Source: Cardinalis cardinalis (taxonomy: Eukaryota; Chordata; Aves; Passeriformes; Cardinalidae). From it: a DNA stretch of 64,000 bases. Below the pieces are notes generated by a model. That model was not told the DNA's origin and searched no databases. It saw nothing but the letters and a program-made list of their open reading frames with translations. Made by a program: the position numbers and the translations under genes. The stretch is from contig JACDOX010000231.1 of assembly GCA_014549065.1 (NCBI GenBank), positions 62,001-126,000 on the forward strand. The letters are read 5' to 3'. Positions 57,690 to 64,000 of the stretch are shown piece after piece (within the stretch, counting starts at the first letter, position 1; every line of letters starts with the position of its first letter).

Positions 57690-60600
57690 GTAACATACTT
57701 TTCATTTCTGCTTGTTTATTAGGTGTGAGAAACTTTGCCATGAGCATCTAGAAGGGAACACTTGAATTGCTGTTCTCAAATATGTTAAAAATCTGAAGGT
57801 AAGGTCAGTTTGGGAGAAATACTAGGAAGGTTCATGGAGCTCAATGCCTGCCTCCAGCTTTAATCTTTTTTTCCAAAGGCTGCTTGTGGAAAGTCTGATT
57901 TGCTGTAATGCCAGCAGTTCATTACACAAATTCTGCCTCTCCTCCAGGGTTTCTGCTCCATCTCTGTTATCCAGTGAAGGGATAACATTGATGTTTAGTT
58001 GTGAGCACACTATTGCATATGTTGGTCACAGTGACGTTTGGAAAGGTTGAGCCTCTGAACAGGCAACATCCAGATGAAATAAATCAGTTGCTGATAAATA
58101 TTTATCGAAGACGCGTTCAGGGATGGACTGTACAGTAGATCATGGTATACAGTAAGATCATGGTACACAATCCTCCCTTGGGAGCAAGAATCAGGTGTGC
58201 AGGACAGCCTCTAAAGTGGAAACACCATTTTCCTAGTCAAAAGTCAAATTTCCAGCAAAACAAACCCATCATGAAGCTACTGGACTTTGTAAACAGCAAC
58301 AGGAAGGCTTGGGTAACAAACCTTAAATTACATGGTAAAGGATCCCATTATCCCTCTGGTTACAGTAATTACTGACTGAAACCTTCTGTTCATACCTACA
58401 GTCACTATAAAACGGCAATGAAATAGGCCTGTTCACACCATTGCAGCATGTAACTAGGGAAACTCACCTGCGGCCTAAATTATTTTAAGATAGCTAAGTG
58501 TATTTCTAATTTACTCAAATTTGCATATACTGCACCAGATGTCCTGAGAAGATTTAATTTNTTTTTCTGACAATCAAATGCTTGCATTGAAGTTAATGTC
58601 TACACCCTTATAGATATGTTTATATATTTACAAAGAGGTATGCATTGCATATTCAGAATATTTTCTGTACATTTTAGATGTGTCCTTTATGGATGTACTC
58701 ACAGCATTTTGAGTGAGCTTACCATGCTGTGNCCATACCAAATATTTACTTTTTAGACAGAATCTTTAAGTGTCATGAGTCATGACTTCACTTAGAGCAG
58801 GCCACACTGAGTCTGACTAAGCACACAGCCCTGACTGAGCTTTTACAAGTCATTCTTTTGCAGACAAGGTGCTTACATGTGCTCTTGACTTTCACCACAT
58901 GTTTAATTCTCCCCTAAGCATGAGCTTAAAGTGCTTTCCTGACTCATAACCTAGGTATTACCCTCCCTGCCTACTGTAACATCTCAGAGAGATTTATAAA
59001 GGGTTATTACCTAAAGTTTGGGAGATGTAAAATGCAGAGCTCCAGTTCTTCAACTTCTGTTTGTGACTAGTGGAAGTAGGCTGACTTTCACCATCTGCAA
59101 AGTGGACACAATGATCTTATTTTTGCAATATTTTGAGCATTATTTATATATAAGTACTTACAGAAGACAACTTGCAAACCATGCATGAAATTCAAACCCA
59201 CTCTTGATGAGGGAGAGCATGCTCTGCTATTCTACGTGGATATTGCAAGTTGCTCTTTGCTGTATGGGATGTTTCCCTTTTTCCTGCTAGATTAGTTAAA
59301 GACAAATTGGAAAGATCAGACTGAAGTTTTGTTGTCAGTTTGTGAATTGTAAAGAGAAACCCTGTGGGGCTTGTTAAGTTCTATTATTATTATTATTCAC
59401 CCAGATTAATTATTTTAACTATAAGGCCTACGTACAAAATAAATAATAAAATCTTGAATTTATGTGTGTATGCAGGGGTACAAGAGTCAGACACAGACCT
59501 GCACACAAGCAATTTCTAGTGCTGCAAAAGCGATTGTTGAATTTTAATGCTAGCTTTCCCAGGACAAAAGGGAAAGGGTGTTCCAAATCTATAGATGTTT
59601 TCCATGAAAATGTCTACATTGCTTTAGACTGATGCTGTTTTGTTCTGTCCCTCTTTCCCTGAGCTTTACATCCCATACTTTCCCTGGTGATTCTTGAAGC
59701 TGGTTTTCTTAGTGTAAAATCTTTCTTTTTTTTTTCTTCCCCCCTCCTAATTTCCATACTTCTGTTGTGTACTTCACTTTTGTGAATCCTCTTTCAAGAA
59801 TTGTGTCATGGTCTTTTTTTATTTTTCTGGCTTTTTCTCTGTCAGTATTAAGCTAGGCATGCTGGGTTTTTTGTTCAAAATGCAGGTTGAAAAAAAACAT
59901 TCTGTTTGCTTCTCTTGTCCAGTATTACTTCACCAAACAGTTCCAAGGATTAATTTGCACATGTGTGGATGCTTTAAAATCTGATCAAGTCCTTTTGTTG
60001 CACACAAAGCCTCACTGAACTGCAGAGGGGGCAGAAGATCCATGCATTTAAGCTATGCATTTTTGCAGGGATTGTAGGACAGAAGTTCACGAGTCTTATT
60101 TTTGCAGAGTGAGATCAATGGTAGCAGGAGATCTGGGCTCAGCTGAGCATCTAAAAGCTTTTCTTGAGTGTGATTAACAATAACACAACACAACTTATGA
60201 ACCCCATATTTAGATGGCACATGTTGTGACAGAGATTTCTGAGTTGGTGTGAAGATGCTGGTAGTGCTGGGAGAGAGCAGGGTGGCATGGAGCAATGAAT
60301 CACTGGGGCTTTGTTTGGCTCAGTCAGAGGAAGGAAGAAAATCAATTTGTGTCATGGCAGAAGAGTTCAGCCTCTTCCATCCTATTCTCACTCACATGGT
60401 GTAATATTTGATTCTAGAATAGCCCTACTGGGGGCCAGAGAATTATCTGGACATTAAATTGTTATCCTACTTGGATGGAGGTAGCAGCCTAGCCCACAGG
60501 NTTTTATAGCTTCCTTCTCATATCTAGTTTGCTTTCCTGTTTGTCTTCATTCATACCAGGCTCAGTAGGTGACCTTTTCTGCAGCCAATTTTCACATCTG

Positions 60601-61048
60601 TTTCTAAGCAGTTTAGTCCTGGATGGACTAGTTCAGCTATTCAGGGAAGAAACTGCCATAACGAGGGAGGGGTGGGGGGAAAGGATGGCCAGAGGAAATG
60701 TTGGCAATGAGAACAAACTCCAAAGTGGGCACCTGAACAAATGGTGGCCTGCCTGATCAAGAATCTGGGCAGAAGAGGTATTTTCAGGAATAAGAGAAAT
60801 GCTGTGAAGATACAGGAACCATTCCCTCTCAGTGACTGTCTGGGAAGTGAGAACTGTGCTCACAGTAACTGTGCAGTTCTACAGGCCCTCCTCAATCTTC
60901 TCTTCTTGCTGGATGCACAGATAATGAAGACTCCTAAAGGAGTATTTTTCCATCTGTGTCTAAGCAGATGTTTAAAAGCTGAGCAACTGAGAGTTTCTGA
61001 AGCCCTGGTGCTTTTGCAAAGCAAATATTTTTGTTCTTTAAACAAATA

Positions 61049-61052
<4 letters not shown>

Positions 61053-61087
<35 letters not shown>
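61053..61087 (+). repeat. Poly-T, 35 nt
   Basis: An uninterrupted T run between AATAAGAC and ACATCTTGC. It could be the antisense poly(A) tail of a retrocopy, but I found no AATAAA upstream of the A run on the minus strand and no target duplication. A simple homopolymer is as likely. Confidence 0.95.
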
Positions 61088-61090
<3 letters not shown>

Positions 61091-62902
61091 TCTTGCTATT
61101 GCATTGTATGGATTTGAAAAGGTTGCTACTCTCTCATCCTCCAGTAATGTTCCTTGGGGTAAGGGATCCCTAAAATCCTTTGGTCAGGTTCAAGTTCATT
61201 GAACTTTCATGATCTGAAATTTTCTCTTTTTTTGTATAGTGTGGATTGTCCTTGACTCTTCCTGTACTGTTAAGATATAATTCCTAAGTGGGAATTCATG
61301 ATGGAGAGAGGTGTGTATGGAGGCTCAGGGATCTCATCAGCTCCAGAATGAGGCATCCATTTTCTGATTTTCCTTGTCCACCACCATAATGAAAAAAATT
61401 GCAAAGAAATCCAGGGGAAAAAACCAGGAAGACAGTATTAGGAAGATGATTAAGAAGGAGGAATCTGTTGCTCAGATTAAGAAAAAGAAAGGAGCTTAAG
61501 GTGTCTGTAGAGGTGGAAGGTGAAGTAAATTAGTATCAGGTGGTGCTGGTTTGTTTTTTTCCTTTGTTGGGGATTTTACTTTCTACTCTAGTGATTGTAA
61601 TGGGGAAGCAAGGAAAAAGTTATGGTTCTTGTGTTCCTGCANCCCTTCTGTCACAGCAAGGTAGTTCAGCATGAATGTGATTTTTTTTTCTCTGTTCATT
61701 TGGTAGGTAAGTCAAAAGAAAAATAGATACAGAAACTAGAAATGTTTCCTTGACACAATGAAAACTACAAAACCAAAGGAAATAATATTTTATGTAATTT
61801 GAAAAGTTTTCATTTAAACTGTTTCAGGTTCAGGCTTTTATCATTCAACCTACATTTCATTTAAAATTAATGAAACAGTTCTTTAAAAAGTAAAATTAGA
61901 TGTTTTACTAGGTCTAACTATTACTATTTGCTGACAAAACATATTTGACAATTTCATCTGAAAACTCCAGGAGTTTCTCCAAATAATTAATTCTTAGTAT
62001 GTTTACTAGTTCTTCATAAAAGTGTGCCCAGTTTTCACCTTCAACTTTAAATAATTTAACTCTGATTCTTTTTGTGGTTCTTTTGCAATAGTTCCTTTTC
62101 ATGCAACAACCTTCCCCTGCATACAGGAATTCAATAAACTATTGCTGGATCATTAAAATGAACTGTTAAATTTCCTTAAACCCGTGTTTTGTATCTGGGC
62201 CCCTAGGCCCATTTTAATAATTGCAGTAGTTTAATCTTTTACATTGAGGTAGTCTCTTTCATCTGATGATCTCAAGATGTTTTACCTAAAATAATGGAGG
62301 TACACTGGAATTCTTGCTTAAGGCAAAAATGAAAGGGAAGAATGTACCTTCTCTCCCTTTTGTGCTGTGATGATGAAAATTTGCTATTTTTATTATTGTT
62401 TTAAGGATTTCTTTTTCATCGTGGATTGGTTTAGATTATTTTTTTTAACAGAATACCACAACCCTGTGAAATTCAAATTCTTGTGGGAACTTGATCTTAA
62501 GTAGCAGGGCCAACTTTCCTCATCTCATGGGTCAAAGCTGACCCACAAAGAATGCCAGGGATACCAAGTGATTTCTGTGACACAAATGTAAAGTGAAGCC
62601 CTAATAACCCTGCTTAGGTCAGCCTTAAAGGAATAATAACAGGGGAATAATAACTTTAATTTGTAAGTTAGCACTTCTGCTGTGCACAGGTGAAGCTGTT
62701 TGAGCCAGTAAAGCCCATTTACCTGACTGCACACAAATATAGGCCTTTCAGTCCAAGCCATCTGAATCTAATGTCAGGTAAAAGATCTTAATTCCTGCTT
62801 TCAAACCCAAATTTCACTGCCTGGATGATGGGTGTAGCTTTAATCATAGCTTTAATCAGAAGGGACATGCCCATCTGCAGGAATCCATGGAATCAGTATA
62901 AA

Positions 62903-63363
62903 AGAATCACAGATTGGTTTGGGTTGAAAGGGACCTTAAAGGTTATTTAATTCTAACTCCCTGCCAGGGGCAGGGATGCCACTCACTGGATCAGGACATT
63001 CAGGGCCCCATCCACCCTGGCCTAGGTCTTTTCCAGGGACGGGATAGCCACAGCTGCTCTGGGCAACCTGTGCCAGGGCCTCAGCACCCTCGCAGGAAGA
63101 ATTTCTTCCTAATATCTAACAAAAAATGTCCTCTTTTGGTTTAAAACCACCCTCCCTTTTCTTACCACTACCTGCCCATGTAAAAAGTCACTTCCCCTCC
63201 TTTTTATAAGCCTCCTTTAAATGCTGAAAGGTGGTATAAGATCTCCCTGAAGCCTTCTCTTTTCCAGGCTAGACAACTCTCTCAACTCTCATCCAACTCT
63301 CTCAAACTGTCTTCACATGAGAGTTGCTGTGAAGCATCCAGCCCTCTGATTATCTTGTGTCAG
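62903..63363 (-). mobile_element. CR1 LINE 3' end, antisense, close to an exon
   Basis: AGAATCACAGATTGGTTTG, GGTTGAAAGGGACCTTAAAG, CTGCTCTGGGCAACCTGTG, GAAGAATTTCTTCCTAATATC, CACTACCTGCCCATGTAAAA, GCCTTCTCTTTTCCAGGC and CCAGCCCTCTGATTATC. It ends about 215 bp before the last exon. A local CAACTCTC duplication lies at about 63276-63303. Confidence 0.92.
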
Positions 63364-63577
63364 TTGAATTGTTGTGCCAGTTTAGAGTTGTGCATCAATT
63401 TCCTTATTTCTTATTTATGCCCCTGTTTGCTGGAGAGTCTTTTATTTTGATCACCTGCATGTTGTCACCTCGCACTAAGAAACAGCCCTATGATGCCAAT
63501 TCATGGAACACACCCAACCTCCCAGCTAAAGCTTCTGTTTCCAAGCTGAACTAATCCATGTGTTAATTTGTTTGCAG

Positions 63578-63779
63578 ATCATGCTGGCGTTTTCAGCAGT
63601 GTTTGGTGTCATCGTGTACCGAATCACAACAGCAGCAGCCTTGTCCTTCAGCACAAATGAGACAACCAGGTCCAATGTTCGAGTGACTGTGACTGCCACT
63701 GCTGTCATCATTAACCTTGTGGTAGTCCTCATCCTTGACGAAATTTATGGAGCTGTGGCCAAATGGCTGACAGAAATTG
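63578..63779 (+). CDS. ANO2: ANO2 internal exon (last in window): TM3-TM4 pore region
   Basis: Acceptor TTTGCAG, donor GTAAAA; 67 codons plus one base (G) of the next. The exon completes TM3 (FGVIVYRITTAAALS), crosses a short outer loop (FSTNETTRS) and encodes TM4 (SNVRVTVTATAVIINLVV, then LDEIYGAVAKWLTEI). TM3 and TM4 line the ion-conduction path in TMEM16 channels. The wording IVYRITTAAALS and AKWLT points to ANO2 rather than ANO1. The loop holds the sequon NET at 63656-63664, a potential extracellular N-glycosylation site that I do not recall in mammalian ANO2 at this spot. The last whole codon is ATT, and the split codon starting with G fits the conserved valine that follows. The rest of the gene lies beyond the window. 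Confidence 0.97.
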
Positions 63780-64000
63780 GTAAAACTGCCTCACCACATT
63801 CCTCATTAATGCATGTATTAACACCAGGGGGTGCAAGGAGGGTCCAGGAGTATTTCCTCCTGGATGGGGCCTGTGAAAACACAGCCCTGTGAACGTATCT
63901 CTTTAAGCTAAGAGCTGCAGAAAGTCAATGGGTTGTTTAAAAAATGTTGATGGCTCTGACAAAGTTACATTTATGTTGTTTCCCTGATGAAAGTTTTAAC
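63780..64000 (+). other. ANO2: Start of the next ANO2 intron
   Basis: A GTAAAA donor follows the last exon. The rest is unique sequence. The short continuation of the reading frame past the donor ends at a stop near 63891 and is read-through of the intron, not coding. Confidence 0.85.

Larger units (their letters stand above)
57690..63577 (+). other. ANO2: ANO2 intron (5,888 bp)
   Basis: This is a phase 0 GT-AG intron. It holds a 35-nt poly-T (61053-61087) and a CR1 (62903-63363). The stretches 57690-61052 and 61088-62902 are AT-rich, and I recognise no gene, RNA or repeat in them. Confidence 0.8.

Noticed and set aside
1..64000. CRISPR arrays, bacterial operons, tRNA and rRNA genes
   Set aside because: No spaced direct repeats, no prokaryotic gene packing, and no tRNA cloverleaf or rRNA wording were seen. 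The repeated sequences are all CR1, LTR or simple repeats.

Overview
The window is vertebrate, almost certainly avian nuclear DNA, and probably from a songbird (the songbird part is an inference). The evidence is one multi-exon gene with long AT-rich introns, more than two dozen CR1 LINE pieces that make up most recognisable repeats, two bird-type retroviral LTRs, no SINE-like sequence, and scattered single N bases. There is no sign of bacterial or plasmid gene organisation.

The only host gene I can support is a central piece of ANO2 (anoctamin-2 / TMEM16B, a calcium-activated chloride channel) on the + strand. Six coding exons lie at 139-273, 2654-2814, 6679-6761, 20710-20793, 57615-57689 and 63578-63779. 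All have canonical AG/GT borders and matching phases, and together give 740 nt of uninterrupted reading frame. They encode TM1, the cysteine-rich TM1-TM2 extracellular loop, TM2, the acidic first intracellular loop (EEEE cluster), TM3, the outer TM3-TM4 loop and TM4. The cytosolic N-terminus and the distal pore and calcium-site helices lie outside the window on either side. ANO2 is preferred to ANO1 from exon 2 and exon 6 residues.

Region by region: 1-6.8 kb holds the first three exons with three CR1 scraps and one unexplained 99-codon ORF. The 6.8-20.7 kb intron holds the most complete CR1 in the window (about 8.0-11.9 kb, with remains of the ORF1 SGNH esterase and the ORF2 endonuclease and reverse transcriptase), several 3'-end CR1 copies, and a CR1 split by a 686-bp insertion. 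The 20.8-57.6 kb intron holds an old antisense CR1 (26.3-27.4 kb), a well-preserved 1,255-bp solo LTR with a 5-bp target duplication (36,670-37,924), an outward-facing inverted CR1 pair (41.2-41.5 kb), simple repeats, a degraded second LTR (about 55.6-56.1 kb) and many CR1 tails. The last intron (57.7-63.6 kb) is mostly unique, with a 35-nt poly-T and a CR1 that ends about 215 bp before the last exon.

I found no convincing new multi-gene system. The points most worth a second look are the ANO2 exon structure around the EEEE cluster, a glycosylation sequon in the TM3-TM4 loop, the solo LTR with long terminal inverted repeats, the nested and inverted CR1 rearrangements, and the orphan ORF at 3.9-4.2 kb.
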